Origin: Trichosporon coremiiforme
Taxonomy: Eukaryota; Basidiomycota; Tremellomycetes; Trichosporonales; Trichosporonaceae
Assembly (NCBI GenBank): GCA_039545355.1
Contig: BCJJ01000013.1
Coordinates: forward strand, 558,001-622,000
Direction: 5' to 3'
Length of the DNA stretch: 64,000 nucleotides
The notes under the pieces are model-generated. The model saw only the letters and a list, made by a program, of their open reading frames with translations, did not search any database and had not been told where the DNA came from. The position numbers and the translations under genes were made by a program. Below are positions 12,361-25,717 of this stretch, piece by piece. Within the stretch, counting starts at the first letter, position 1, and each line of letters opens with the position of its first letter.

Positions 12361-15300
12361 ACGTTCACCAGCGAGAGTGACCATAACGAGAATCTCGACA
12401 CCCTAGATCACACCGCACGGCGAGCTCCCAACTCGTTTGCCGCGCCGCGGACTTGACTTCTATTGGCTGAGCGAATCGCCGGAGGCTGGCACCTTGCGGA
12501 CACCCATGGCGCCGAGAGTCGAGACCAACTAGAGGTCTTCCGCATCGTCTCGACAGCGTTACATCCCGACCGGCGTCAACAGGATGACAGAATGACAAAC
12601 AGTGACGGCCGCATGACACATGTTGAGGTGATACTTGTATCATCTCCCTACCTGCGCGGTCAGCCAGCTTACGAAAATCCATCAGTGTTGCCCTCGCAGG
12701 TCCGGTCAGCTGCTTCAGAGAAGTGAGTCGTTTAGAACTGAAACGGCCAGTTGGCATTGGCAGTCGATCTTCTTGCCAAGGTTTGGGATGGTGTTGGTCA
12801 TGCTGTACCTCGTTGCACTCACTGCACGGTACACCAGACGTACCTACCGCATGCATGTATGGGTGGGTGCACAATGGATGCGAAGCAAGTCTGATGCAGG
12901 GAAGGATTGTGGCTTGGATATAGTTTTTGCTCTGAGACACCCGGAGGTCAGCTAATGTAATTTCGCGCTGCCTCCCCTTAACCACGTTCTTGCGTCCTCG
13001 ACGCCATCAGCCACCACCACTGCTTGCCCAGTGGCCTTACTCGGCGCGGCGAGGCGTATCTAGGAATGAACTGGGAGCAACCCAAGTGACCTTGGGTTAG
13101 CCTGCGCTTGAGTTCATTCCGGACGCACAGACCACCAGCTGCTCCCTACCACAGTTCGAGGAACTTGCCGTAATACCCACTAGGATTTCACCAAATGGTG
13201 TCGCTGCGTTGCTAAACCGGAGGGCTGCACGCATTCGCAGGAAATGTCAAGCGTTGGAGTCGACGGCGGTGGAGTGACCGAGTGAGGAGACTGGGATCGG
13301 TCGGTGAGATACCGGGTACGCAGCAACGCAGCAAATCCTGGAGGAGGGTTAGTGGGAGGTCAGTGCGACGCCCAAGCAGCCACGCCGCATTGCCGTGGGG
13401 AACCAGGGAGGATAAGACTCGGAGCTGGGACGTGGGAGGAGTACGGCTTGGACGAGGAGTCCGTGGACAGGTAGTCGGAGATGAGCTGCAGGGGAAGATG
13501 GAGGGAAGACATGACAGCGACTATTGTTATGAGGTAGAAAACGCACGAGGTGGCCATCCGCACGTCCCTCACGTCCTGGGCACACTGCACACTGCCCTCT
13601 CACGCTCTAGCACGATAGGCACTCTGCCCTCCAGCTCTCCAGACGCATGCCTTTCCCATTGCCCTATGATCCCTGCTTTGCTCTCCGCACCGTTGCGCAC
13701 TGGGACTTGCATGCCTCCATTAGCCAGCCCCGTCCGTCATACTGCACCCAGTCCGCCTTCTCCATCGCTCCCCTCTTCATCCATCTCTTCCCGCACCCCT
13801 CTCATCACAAACACAACCCTCCCCATCAAGACAACACTTGCTGCGACTTGCAGGTTGTGTCTCGTGCGTCATCCAATGTCAACAATCCACAGACACGAAA
13901 CATGCTTACCTGATACAGCCCAAACGTTCCAGCTTCCCCTTCCCTCGGACGTTCCGTGACTGGCAATTAACCTTAATCTTCCCTCAAGCTGCAACGATTC
14001 GGCGCCGTCCGTTCCCAGTCGCCCGTCTCCCGATCTCCGCTCGTCTCCAAGCGGCAACGCGTCGTTATCTCGGAGGTTATCCGTTGCTGCCCTCGGCTGT
14101 GGTGAGCCCAGTCTCATTCTCAGCGGTCGTTGTCTGGTTTTTAGGACCGGCCTCCACCTTCCCGGCATCCCTTCACCCCCTCGTTCCAAAACAATTGGAG
14201 CCATCAAACTCGATCTCCGAGCCTCCTCGCGTGCGCAGCACATCGAGGCGGCCATTTCGTTAACACGGCGGTCCCCCAAGTTCTAGACCTGCTGAACACC
14301 AGCATCGCGGGCTACCCATTGCCACGGCCTTCCTCAGACCTCGGGCCACCGTTGTTCCACCATTGCGTAATACCCGAACGCTGTCAGAAGCATCAAGCCG
14401 CGGACGCGAATCGCGCGGCTGCTTGTCTGACTTCCCCGCCGTTCTATGTGGTCCCGAGCTACGTTCCGCGAGCAATCACAGCAGGAAGCGGAACAACGCC
14501 CTGGACATCTTGTCTGACGGCTAACGTCCATACTATCGGTACCGTGCTGGCTGGACGGCCGCCCATCAACCGCACTGTTGTCCCACCCGCCCGACTGGCG
14601 TTCTGCAATCACGCAGTTGGCCGCGCTTCCTTCTGCTATTGTAGCCTACCGCTCTGCGCAAACGGTCAGCCTCCTGCACCAAACTGCATCTGAAACTGCG
14701 ACTGTCGTCAACGGCGTTGCGAGTTTCAGATCGAGTTCGTCGTCTGCATAGGAGGAGTGACGTTCACTCACGCAAGATACGCATTGGATTTCGACCGACT
14801 TCACCCCGCTTACCCCACACGTTTCGCGTGCCATTGCAACGCCGTTCCTGGCATAAGGTGCACCCACCCCTCCCCCCTCTTGTGAGTTTCCATATGGGTC
14901 GTTCGGGGCCTCATCATCCCCCGCGACCTGGATGCCGGGACGAGGCACGTTTGAGCCGAAACTCTTGGCCGCCTTGGTGGGCAAGACAACTGTGACATTG
15001 AGAGGCGAGCCTTTGCAGCCGGACTTGACATGGTCCGGGGCGTGAGCACGGCCAATGTTACCGCCCCGCCTAACAGGTACAGCGTCTCTCCGTCAAAGAC
15101 CATGTTCCCCAGATCGTCGAGATCGCTCCCGTGATATCTGACGGGAGACTGCGCGTTATCGGCGCAACAGTGGATTGGGTGATGGGCCGCACCGAACTCC
15201 TCAAAGTTCAGCTACGGACACCATGTCCTTCACCCAATGCGCTGGCAGCGCCGTCAACCGCGCTCTGAAATGACCGTGTGGCCGTCGATGCTACCGTGGC

Positions 15301-15772
15301 CGATGTCGCCTGCGATGGCAAGCTTACCATAACCAGGTGCCTGACGGCCTGTCAAGCAAGCGGACTCGTCTGGAAACCCATACGCGACGGCCAAGACTGT
15401 GAGTCATCAATTAGTCGGAGTGGCAAACATTCCTCGGAGGACTGAGGAGACTGTGGCTTGTGGTGGGCACGTGGCTGGCAGTTGTCAGTGGCACGATCAC
15501 CACGGCCGGCGACGGCGAGTGCAGGGGAAGCTGGGCCCAAGCCGAGATAGACGGTCATCTTTTATGCAGGCGCGGTGATCATAAACCGCGTCGGATGGAT
15601 CCTGCGATGAGATCCAGGCCACGCCAGAGGAACTGTCGATCTCTGGTGACGACCCTTTAACCCTGGGGTGCTCCCTTCGCAAGGTCACCTCGAGGTTCAC
15701 GTGCCAACCAGATTCCCGTGCGACTGCCGGTGTAGGTGTCTGAGGTACTTGGGGAGGAGACTGGGTTGAAAC

Positions 15773-15808
15773 GCGGGTGTTGCTATCGCATTAAGACATA
15801 GCACCCGC
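15773..15808. repeat. Inverted repeat (hairpin with 3-nt bulge)
   Basis: GCGGGTG and CTAT on the left arm pair with ATAG and CACCCGC on the right arm, giving 11 base pairs. A three-base TTG bulge sits on the left arm and the loop has 11 bases. Function unknown. Confidence 0.6.
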
Positions 15809-16390
15809 AGTGACGACTCAGGGGTAGGGAAGACGACTGGGAGTAACGCCGAAGTCGTTGTTACTGGCATTCTGCGTAACGGTACCTTTCGAACAAGCTC
15901 TATGGTTTATGGCATAGGAATTCCAAAGAGCTTCCAAGGCCATGGACGGAAGGATAATGGTGTGTCTCGGTCCTGAGAGGCGGCAGGAAGGCAATCAGGA
16001 GATCAGGAGACACAGGGGGCTACGAGATCGTTTTGGGTGACCTGGCTGCCGGCGCGCGGGCGTGAGTCCTCCCCGCATGGTGTCGACTTCACATCAGCAT
16101 GTGGGGTACGCATTGTCACTAGTCCAGGTTCCTACCGAATCACCCGGGAGCCCGTTGTGGATTCAAGGTGTCAAGGGGAAGAAATCCACAAGAGGGGAGA
16201 GGCTGACCGGAAGGGGCAGGTGATCTCACGACATTCGCCCAAGCTTGATATCCATACAACCTTGAAGGGCTGACCTGGGCTCTCAAGCCAGGATTACGGT
16301 ACGTGTTTTAGATCTTAGAGCCAAGCTTGATAAGCCACGACGATTATCTAACCTCCCCAGCGCGAGCATCTTAGTTCACCAGGCCGTCTT

Positions 16391-19142
16391 GTTCGGTACT
16401 TTAAATTATAGATACCACGGACGCTCATCTCCAGTTTAATCTTCTTTCCGTTCGAACCATTCACCTATCTCTTAGACTGTCTTCCGTGACTTCGACGCCA
16501 TCAACTTCGACTTTAACGCGACTCATCGCTGGACGAAGCCCTTCACAATCGACCAGGCTGCAACCACGCCCTGATCTAGGATCCCGAAGCCCCGAGACGC
16601 CTCGCGCCCGTTCCGCCTACCGACATCTCTGCTGGCAGAGGTTATCCGCTGCGTCTTTTCGGACAACACCCCGCCTCTATCACCCATCTGATAGCGCCTG
16701 CACCCAGAACCACCGCGCTTTCTACGTTGTTGACCACCGGTGAGTGCTTCTCCAGCAGGTTTTGGTGCGGTGTGAGCGCAAGATTGGCATGCCTCCCAGC
16801 TGTGCGCTTCTCCCACAGTGCATCACGATGTCTGCTGCCGCAACTACTGTGCTGGCCATCAGGGGCCAGCTCCAGTGCATAGCGCGAGACGTAACACGCG
16901 GTACCGTGCTGGGGTCGAGACGGGCCTGTGTGGCAGTGTGAGGTGGAGGTTATCGTCCGTGAGGCCACCTGGTAGTACGTGCCGCCGCGGGGCGTTATGA
17001 TATCGTCTGGTACGGAGCGAGACCAAGCAAAGGGGTTGGTGCATGGTAGCGGGGCTCGCACTGGCGTCCCCCCTGTGGTCTCCTTCTTCGGGTGAAAATC
17101 CTACGCAGAGTGTAAACCTTATACTGCCACCTGCACTTTACCCTGGGCACCCCTGGCCTTGGCCTTACTCTCAAAGGAGTACTACAGTGGTTCCTGTATT
17201 CTGTGCCTTGCTCTCCACGGATAATGGGGCGTAATCATCCATGGGCGATGAGAGCGGAGACTGTGCCGACAGCAGAGAAATCTCGACGGCCTGTCATCAG
17301 CCGCTCCTGGCCACCGCATACATTCTGAGCGCCTTGCGCATCAAGCAGGAACGACTGTTGCAGGAACCCAGAAGGAACGAGCGGGACTGACCTTGTCATG
17401 GCCGTTCCCGGGGCGTTGTCGGCGCAGGACGGAGCCTGGAGTGTCATAGAGCATATAACATTGGCGCGGGATGCTGACTGGCAGTTGACTCAGCGTTGAA
17501 TATCGTTTTACGGATACAAGTAGACGACTTCTACTCGTCTCTCGGTCTACCGCTAAACCCATCTATCCTTCGCCCGCAGAACCCTTCATCCGTCAACAGA
17601 ACAGCTACAGCTCCTGTCTGAAGCGTTACATCTGACTTGTGAGTAAAGCTTTGCGGACCTAGGCTCGCGCAGACCTATGGAAACCGAACAGAAAACAGGG
17701 GCGCTCGCAGGCGCTTGGGGGAAAGGGGGAAAAGGGCTGGGCTGGCAATCCGCGGGCAGGTATTCTGGCCTGGTCTGTCGGCGGGGAGGCTGTAGCGACG
17801 CATGCGGCGGCTGCCGCTGTCTGCAGTTACTGCCAATCCCGTCGGTCGGCGCAGAAGATTGCTACGATTAACAGATTGCGGCAACCGCAACATTACAACA
17901 ACACACGCAGATCGCTCTCACATTATTGTGTCAATTGGCTCGATCTGTGGTGGGTGGCTTGGGCAATTTGACGATTTGGCGCGTGGGTCCTGGGTCCTGG
18001 ACGTGGTCTTGGAAGTAAGGCAGGGTTTCTGTTTAGCTCCGCTCATGTCCAATCAACCATGGTGTTGAGCGAGGATGTTGAACAGCTAGGGAACAGCGAG
18101 CCTTGTGCTCCTCACCTAGAAACCATCCCTCGATCGAGGCCCGCAAGAATGCAATAACGTCACTTGCCCCTTTGGCCGCACATCGCCCACCCTGTCCATG
18201 TTCCTGGGCCCCTCACTCGCTGAGGGTCCCTCAGTGTCCCTTCTGTGTCGCGCTCTCTGTTTTCTGTTTGGTCTACTTTGTGCAGACGTAACGGGGGCTA
18301 ACCACTGCGGTTTTGGACCATGTGCTTCTGATTTCTCGATTTCGTCCCTTGCTCTCGCGCTATCGCCCTGTTACCTCGCTGGCCTCTCGTTCCCTGCCTC
18401 GTCTCGCCTCGACCCTGGACCAACCTCCGGTCCCTTCCCCCTCACCTGCCTGCCCCTCCCATCTCCATCGCCTGCATCTGAACCCTTGGACCTGGCTTGC
18501 CCTTACCTTGGATCCTTGGACCCCTTCATGCCCTCACGCTCCCCTCACGGCCCTCACCTCACCCCCTCATATCCCATCTACTTTACCGCTACTGGGCTGC
18601 CGCCGCGAACGCTTCGGATATCTCTCCCACCACTGCACGACCACCACCGCAACTCGTCAACTACCGACTCTTGATTTCGGCTTATTCCTGTCCTCCAACC
18701 TTTTCTTTCTTCACCATTTCCTCGTTCATTCTTGTTTCCAACTTTGATATTTCGTAACGACTCTTGTTCTGTGTCTCTCCTCTCTGTTTCGGTTTGAAAC
18801 CGGCTTTCGCTCAATTTCGTGTCACCGCGGCTATCATCACCTCAGATCCGCCTGCCACTACCTCTTCGATCCTCGCGCCTATCGTCCGGCGAACCGTTAC
18901 CGCCAACAGTCACCCCCGAATTGTTTGATCGACTGCCTGAATCTATCCACGATCCGGACTGATCGTTTGACACTGGTATACATAGCATCCCCTCCGCCTA
19001 TCCTTGCGTATCGCTAGTTTCCTCCGTGACACCTGCAGTCACTGAACTAGTCGATACTAAAGTTCAGCCAGCCAAACCCCAAACCCCTCTTCAAGCCTCT
19101 GACTCTCCGAATTAGCCGCCCAACATTACCCGCGTACTCGAT
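16391..19142 (+). promoter_or_regulatory. Probable promoter and spliced 5' leader of the WOPR gene
   Basis: A TATA-like AT patch at about 16400 (TTTAAATTATAGATA) is followed by pyrimidine-rich, leader-like sequence. A GTGAGT donor lies at 16740. An acceptor CGCCCGCAG ends at 17579 with a CTAAAC branch sequence upstream, and a second GTGAGT donor is at 17639. The 17580-17638 interval would be a non-coding exon. Another C/T-rich leader segment spans about 18180-18780. Short upstream ATGs occur throughout. No coding exon is evident. I infer a long, spliced, uORF-bearing leader. A short ACTTTAAAT at about 16395 and TACTAAAGTTCA near 19057 resemble Wor1-type binding sites only loosely. Confidence 0.4.
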
Positions 19143-20871
19143 ATGCCCATGATGGCCGACGACAAGGTGGAGGACATCTCCCCACCTTTCCACGGCTTCA
19201 TCGCTACCACGTACGATGCGCTACTTGTTTTCGAGGCCGCTCGTCGGGGCATGATCCCCCGAGTCACCCGTCGCTTGAATGACACTGAGCGCAACATGGT
19301 TCAGTCCGGCTCTGTGTTCGTCTACGATGAGCAGGAAAGCGGTATCAAGCGCTGGACTGATGGTCACTCCTGGAGCCCGTCGCGCATCCTGGGTAATTTC
19401 CTTGTGAGTCTTCACAGCATCCGAATCTCCTATCCGACCTTGCGCTGACGTGAACCAGGTCTACCGTGAGACCATCAAGCCCTCCGACGGTAAGGAGGGC
19501 GAGGAAACTGCTCCCAAGCAAGAGTACGGCAGCGGCCGCCCCGACTCATCCCACGGCCGCCCAACAACCTCTCACTCTTCCCCTGGCACCAACACCTCGC
19601 CCACTGATCCGGCGTCCATGGGCAACTATGCGGAATCCTCTCGCATGGCGATGGAGGCTGCTGCCAGGCCCTTGGCCCACGGTCAGATGCGCCCCCGCTC
19701 TGCTGCCGAGGCCGGCGGATGCCGCCTGGAGAACGGAGTCATTATTGACCGTCACCTGGAGCGTAAGCTCGTGGGAAGCCTGACGAACTCTTACCTCTTC
19801 CAGCCAGGAGGACTCGTCAAGAAGGTACGCGCCCAAGTACACGCCGCTTGCTGACCCCCCCAGACCATGACCTTGACCATCAACGGCTTCCACCAGCACG
19901 TCGTCTCATACTACACGCTCGAGGACGCGACCGCTGGCCGTCTCCGTCGTCCCTCAACCATCCCTGAGTTCACCGCCCTCGAGATCAGCCCCGAGTACCT
20001 CGCGGTCGGCAACTTCCGAACGACCCCATCCATCGAAATGGGTCACGACGGCATTCCTCGTTACCATGGCGAGCCGGACGACCGCGCCGTGTCCCCTGGA
20101 CGTGGTGGTCTGCCCGGACCGTACGGTGCGGAGATGTATGGCGACCCTTACGGCCCTTCTGCTGGCGCGGGCTTCGACCCCCACCACCAGCCCCGCCTGC
20201 GATCTGTGACAGTGCCCAATCTTTCCTCCACCTCTTCCCCGGGCATTCCATCCGGCTACCCCATGCCGCCAGGGTCCGCGGGAGGTTACTACGACCAGAG
20301 CGTTCACATGTCTGGCCGTCCCACCTCTGGCCCCATGCGTCCCTCGACCGGTTCGAGACGCTACGACCCCTACGGCGGCATGCGTGGCGGTCATGGTCTG
20401 TCTGGTGATTCTGGCCACAGCCGGCGGCTGTCGCAGCCCCCATCGTCCAGCGATGGGTTCTACCCTCAGGGTGGTGACTACAACTACCAGCCTCCTGCAA
20501 CGGCTCCGGGAGGTTTCACCTACTACTCCTCCACCGCGCCTCCTCAGCAGCCTCCCACGCAGGCGTCCGGCGCCTCCCCGATGGTTTCGCCTCAGTACGG
20601 AGGCTCCGCCCCGGGTAGCTACACCTCGTGGCACGCACCCCCCGCACCCCCTGTGCGCCTGATGAGCCGTCCCGACGTCCTCAGTGGCAGCGGCGAGTAC
20701 CCTGCCTCCTCTACTACGTCGATGGACAGTGGCCCGGGAACTGGTGTACCTCCTGAGGGTTGGACTGGCATTCCCGGCAACCAAGCGGGACAGGCTTGGG
20801 ACAACCACCCTCCCCAGCTTCCTCAGCCCTACCCTGTGTCGCAGGATGGGTGGCAAGCTGGCATTGCCTAA
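19143..20871 (+). CDS. WOPR-domain transcription regulator (Gti1/Pac2/Wor1/Ryp1 family)
   Basis: Sequence-specific DNA-binding regulator; relatives control white-opaque switching (Wor1), dimorphism (Ryp1) and gluconate uptake or mating (Gti1, Pac2). Three exons, 19143-19403, 19459-19824 and 19864-20871, all phase 0, give 544 residues. WOPRa occupies about residues 15-95: FHGFIATTYDALLVFEAARR, IPRVTRRLND, GSVFVYDE, KRWTDG (69-74), WSPSRILGNFLVYRE. WOPRb follows at about 190-250 (ERKLVGSLTNSYLFQPGGLV, then TINGFHQHVVSYY). Between them lies a Ser/Thr/Pro linker, and the C-terminal 290 residues are Pro/Gly/Ser/Tyr-rich and disordered. Thr72 in KRWTDG corresponds to the Thr proposed as a protein kinase A site in C. 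albicans Wor1. The gene is isolated by multi-kilobase gaps on both sides. Confidence 0.93.
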
Positions 20872-23800
20872 AATCGACACGACGCTTCATCGTCGCCAAA
20901 CCAAATAGACAAAGATACGGACTTTTCTTTGGTTGCAGCCCTCTCCCTGTAACTATAGCACTTCGCGGCAAAACTGCCCTACAACAATAAGGCATCCATA
21001 TAATCCGGACAACATCCGCTTCGACATATGCGGCACTCAGCATCTACACATTGACACTGATCCCTCCTCCTCTATATCTTGTCCACCTTATGGTTCATAT
21101 CGCCTGATCGCCAGCAGAAATAAGCCCTGGTCCACGGACGACATCAAGTTCAAATATTTATAAGTTTTCGTTTTCGTTCGCTTTTACGCCCCCCTTCTGG
21201 TCTGCCGTCGCCCATTCCCGACACAAGCGACGAGTACGACACACGACTTTCCGTCTTCTCCATACACGCATGAGCTACCGTTCAACGCAGTCGCCTGCTG
21301 AACGGAACCCGCTCACCGTCAAGCCATTATTTGTTATTCCTTTTCGCGACGACCTGGTGTCATTAAACATGCCGTATCCGCGTTTGCCCTGGCGTTTGAG
21401 CCTGGCCTCTTTCCCAGGACAACGGTTCGCGAGAGCGGACTATCTTTGACATAAGTAATACTTTGTCACCTCACTTTTCTCGCTGGACTTGCATAACGAT
21501 ATATCATGAGTGATGAGATTCACGTTTCAATTGTACATGCTGTTGCTTGAGCTTGTCGTTGCCGAATCCGACCGTAAATCTTGGTCTTAATCGGAGGCTA
21601 CGGAGAAGCACTTACGGAATGGCTGGGCTGGCCGCTTTAGGTATGCGGGCAGGATGTAGCGACTCCGGGTAGCAGGGTCACGTTTGGGGGTGGTGCGCAG
21701 TGGCCGGTCGACCCCTGCGTGGCAGAAGTTGAGTCGACACTCTGTTCATGGCCCGCACAGGTCCGCAAGGTTCAGCTGCAGATAAGACACGAGGGTGCGA
21801 CCCACACCGTCCAGCCGGCAGGAAGTCCGGAGCTGCGGAGCGAAGGCACGCCGCGCCGGCGTGCCGTTGTGCGTGGGCTGCGAGCCGACAGCCGCCGAGC
21901 GGCTGGGTCGTCGCATCGCGTAATGACCAAGGTGTGCACGCGCCGGGCAAGCTCGCAAACCGGGCATGGGGAAACAAGGCCGCGAAACATGACTCAGCCG
22001 CTCGCGGTGCAGCGAGTCATGTAACATCAGCACATCAGGTGGGGGGTTGGGGAAGGCGGATGTGGTCAGGCTCCGCAGACCCGTTCCGCCCCAGGTCCGG
22101 GTGAGGGTGAGGGGCGGCTTACGGGCTGCGGCCTGGGATCTCGGGGCCCGCCGCAGCGCCCGCCCATGCCGCGATTTGACCAAACTGTCAACAAACAGCA
22201 GAGCCCGGCGGCTGGCGGCTGGCAGCTGGCTGGCGCAAATTCGCAAATTTAGGAGCATTTCACCCGAGGCGTAAGATCAGGTTTCATCAGGTTTCACCAG
22301 GCATCGTCAGGTCCACCAGTCCTCGTCAGAAAGAGGTCAAAGCTACCAGATATGCCTCATTCGGCAAGCTCCTTGGCATCAACTCTCGTGCCGTAGCTCC
22401 TCGAGTATTGACGGTAGGGCCCAGTTCTGCACATCACAGAGCTCACTAGCACTGCTAGCGTCGGGCCACCGCAAGTTCCAGCCTTTCCTCCCCCGGTTGG
22501 GAGCGCTAGCGCACTTTGCGGACAGCGCGGTACGGATGTTCACTCATGCGTCAGCCTCCCCTACCTCGCTCATGTACGCAAGCTCTGCCTGTATCTGACA
22601 GTCACCCACACGCCCGTTTTCCAGGCGCTAGGAGGATTAGTGTATTTCTTGGGCAGGCTGGTGGGCTGGTTCCCCTGCAATGCAATGATGGGCCCTGCAC
22701 ATCGTTCCCTGCGCGGCAGCGCGGCAACGTTGCCGCTCTGCCGATGTCCTGCGTATTATACATGCCGTCTAGTTGGCCGAGACGCCGTGACTGAGGGCCC
22801 TTACGTCCTTACAGCTGGGGTAAGATCGTCTGATTGAGTCCACCACTGGGCACTAAATGGATGAAGAGAATTCAATTCATTACCAGGTCGCCTGCTCACT
22901 TGGTTCATCTCTGCAAGGAGCTTTAGAGTTTGCGCCGCTCATGTGCTACCACGGTCCCCGATCTCCGTAGATGCGGTACGGTGCCGGCCGGTGACGAGGT
23001 TTGAATGGGCGGCGTTCAGGTCTGGATGACACCTCCGACTGCCGCCGCCCCCGCACGATGACATGACAATCGGCCGGTGTCACCAGTTCTGCGCCCCCCG
23101 GAGCACGACGCTTCTGTGCATTCCTGCTCACTCCCTCCTGATCCTGAGGCGCCGCCAAGCGCCATATATATTTTCCTGTTCTTTTCCCAACGGCTGCAAC
23201 CGGCGCAAGCGAGGCACACCACATCATCTACTTCTATACAAGACAATGTCAGCGCGCCACATTATCAACCCGAAACATCCTGGGGGCTGACGAGATCTGG
23301 CGACACACCCAGAGCCGCTCCCGTTTGCCGACTGCGGCAGTCGCCATGTCGGTGTGTCTCAGTCGTCTCAGCCTCTTTAATGCAGCCGTGCCTGGCAGGT
23401 CCCGCCTGCGAAGCGGGTCTCAACCGGCCGAGTCCACCGAGACTCGGCGAGTTCAGCGGACCACTACTGGTCAGTGCGCTCGTGGTTGAATGGACAACTC
23501 AAGGACCCTAGCCCCATCTTGAAAACGCCGCACCACCAGATCCCAAGGCTGTACCCAGGCGCCAGCCCAGGCAGCGGCGCAGAGAACCCTTCAGAACTGT
23601 AAACCTTATAATATCCAGTCACTCTAGGCCCCCTGTGTTTCTCGATATCGAGCCCTACACAATGTCATGCCCTTACGCACGGACAACTTTGTCTGTTGTG
23701 CTGCAATCGTGCAAGCCTGCGCACACTTTCTCTGTCTGTAGCGTCGCATGCAGCTGTCAGGTCCCCAGGTCTCACCTCACCGAAGTACGCCTCCTGTCTT

Positions 23801-25717
23801 CCTTTCATTGTCGTCGCCCCTACGGCTGAAGCAGGCCCCAGGCACGCCCTTCGCGCCATCCCCTAGTCCTGTGTCTCCCTCGTCAGCCTTGGTCTGAAAG
23901 ACCGAACCTGAAAACCGAGGAACGAGAAGACCCTTTTCCTCAGACAGTTTTAGAGTTTTGCAGACATGAAATTCCCCCAAACAAACGAGACGTCCGTGCA
24001 CCACTTACGGCATTCCCCAGGTCCATCCAAGTCAAGCGAGGCATGCTGCACCTCTGAACAACGTGCCCTCGCCCATGCTCTGAAACGCCTCGACTCGACG
24101 CTGCAAAGTTTGCTGCACACATCTGAATGCTTAACGTTTGCAGACATGAGACGTGAGACGACGGGAACGCAAAGCTTACCAACAACGGTGGGAAGTTCAG
24201 GCGCGAGAATCGAGTTGTTTAGGCTGATATCCTGAGATTTTGTGAAGACCTTGCACGAAACTCACATACAGCCCAGCCTGGCGAGAAGTCGTTGAGCTGC
24301 TTGTACGTACACAATGAAGTCTGTGCTTCACCATGAAACTGGGCTGGGGACCGACGTGCTTGAGGCTGGTAGAGCAGGCGCAACTGGAGCGCAGTGTACA
24401 ACTTCCGAACTAGAATGTACACGATGCACTACTGCCCCACCGCTGCCCGCTCCGCACAGCGTGCAGAAGCCTGGAATGCCGGGTCCGGTGGACGCTCACG
24501 GAGAATCTGGCTTTATGCCTATATCCATTTGGCCTCGCGGGCTGCGCTGTCTGTGCTGTCTCCCCGCACTCGCGACGTGGTACCGAGCGGGTCCGGCGGC
24601 CCACACTCTGTGACCGTTGCCAGTGTCGTGGAACGCGGCATCTCGTCGTTGCCCGTTGTGCGCCACTTGCTCGCTCAGCTATGACGAAGAGTGAAACATT
24701 CGCGCTGCACGGAGCCGGGTTGTCACTGACGACAATACAGGTCCGGTCATATGCCTTTCGCTCGAGGAAGACATCTCCTCTCACAGACATCCCGCGCGGG
24801 CCGCGTTTCCTCCGACCTCCAGCAGTTGCGGGAGCTGAGACTACAACATATGACTGTAGCTACGCAGCAGGACTTGAAACGACGCGAGCCATCACGGCGG
24901 CAAGCTCGTCGTTCCAGACGGCGGGCCGAGTGGACTGACAGACGCTGGCGACGAGCAACCGGGTAGGGTATCATCGACAGTGACATCTTGAGTCGCATTC
25001 TGCGCCTGCGACGCTCACAGTCACCTCCGCACCTACCCTCTACCCCAAGTCCGCAAGCCTCCAACCTCGGCAGCGTTCGGCAGGGCCGATCGCTGCCTTA
25101 CGCACGATCCGCCCCCGCAGGTTTGTCAGCAACGCAGCAAGCGGCGGCGCACGACGCCTCAGGACTCACGGCGGCGCGAGCCGCAAACGCCAGTCGGCGA
25201 ATGTGAATGCATAAAGGGGGCGGAGTGACAAACTCCTGCGGTGCACCTGCACAGTCCGGGCTTTGGCGATGAGGGTTAAGGATTTTACGAGTCCGAGCAG
25301 GCATTGGAGGGACTGGAGGGGTATTGGCGCTGCGATGGGAAGGCGATGGGGATACGCTTGCACAGTGTTTTCAGCAGCGTGACAAGGGCAACGAAGGGCC
25401 ACCCTCGCAGGGATGCGGCCCGGCCCTGGTCTTCGTCACTTCGCGCATTTTCTTCCGTCGTCCGTCTCTGCAAGCCTTTTTCCACAGATTGCGTGCAGAA
25501 TCACAGCACAAAGCCTAGATGCCCCGCTCCCCCTGGCGAGTTGAGGGACTGAACGAAGGAACGCAGGAACGGCAGACGCGGAGCGCTTGTTGTTGGCTGG
25601 TAAAGGCGCAGTCGCCTTTCCAGTTTCCAGGCATGCTCGTGTGTAACAGTCGCCTATTCGACCAGCACTCCCTCGTCATCATACGTGCTACATCTGTTGA
25701 ATATTGCAAGTACAGTC
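20872..25717. other. Intergenic region, 4.8 kb, no firm gene
   Basis: The first 600 bases are AT-richer, contain TATAAG-type and poly-T runs, and are probably the 3' UTR and terminator of the WOPR gene (tail at about 21140-21180). The rest contains only short frames open on both strands with poor codon use. A 10-nt-period repeat is at 22276-22329. I see no RNA gene or coding exon here. Confidence 0.5.
22276..22329. repeat. Short tandem repeat, 10-nt period (ATCAGGTTTC)
   Basis: Two exact copies of ATCAGGTTTC are followed by increasingly diverged copies (ACCAGGCATC, GTCAGGTCC, ACCAGTCCTC, GTCAG). Non-coding. Confidence 0.7.

Larger units (their letters stand above)
9775..16390. other. Intergenic region, 6.6 kb, no firm gene
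   Basis: Long open frames here (10669-11358 minus, 11155-11740 plus, 13282-13959 plus) are GC-driven, rich in Arg, Ser and Pro, open on both strands and lack splice signals, so I do not call genes. Pyrimidine-rich sequence at about 13630-13840 resembles a transcribed leader or promoter. A plus-strand stretch near 15090-15400 reads like protein (for example DGRLRVIGATVDWVMGRTEL) but has an in-frame stop. A CCTG-rich repeat is at 12170-12360 and a hairpin at 15773-15808. Confidence 0.5.

Noticed and set aside
19954..20880. 308-codon minus-strand open frame
   Set aside because: Antisense of the WOPR gene's third exon; Arg/Gly-rich and without motifs.
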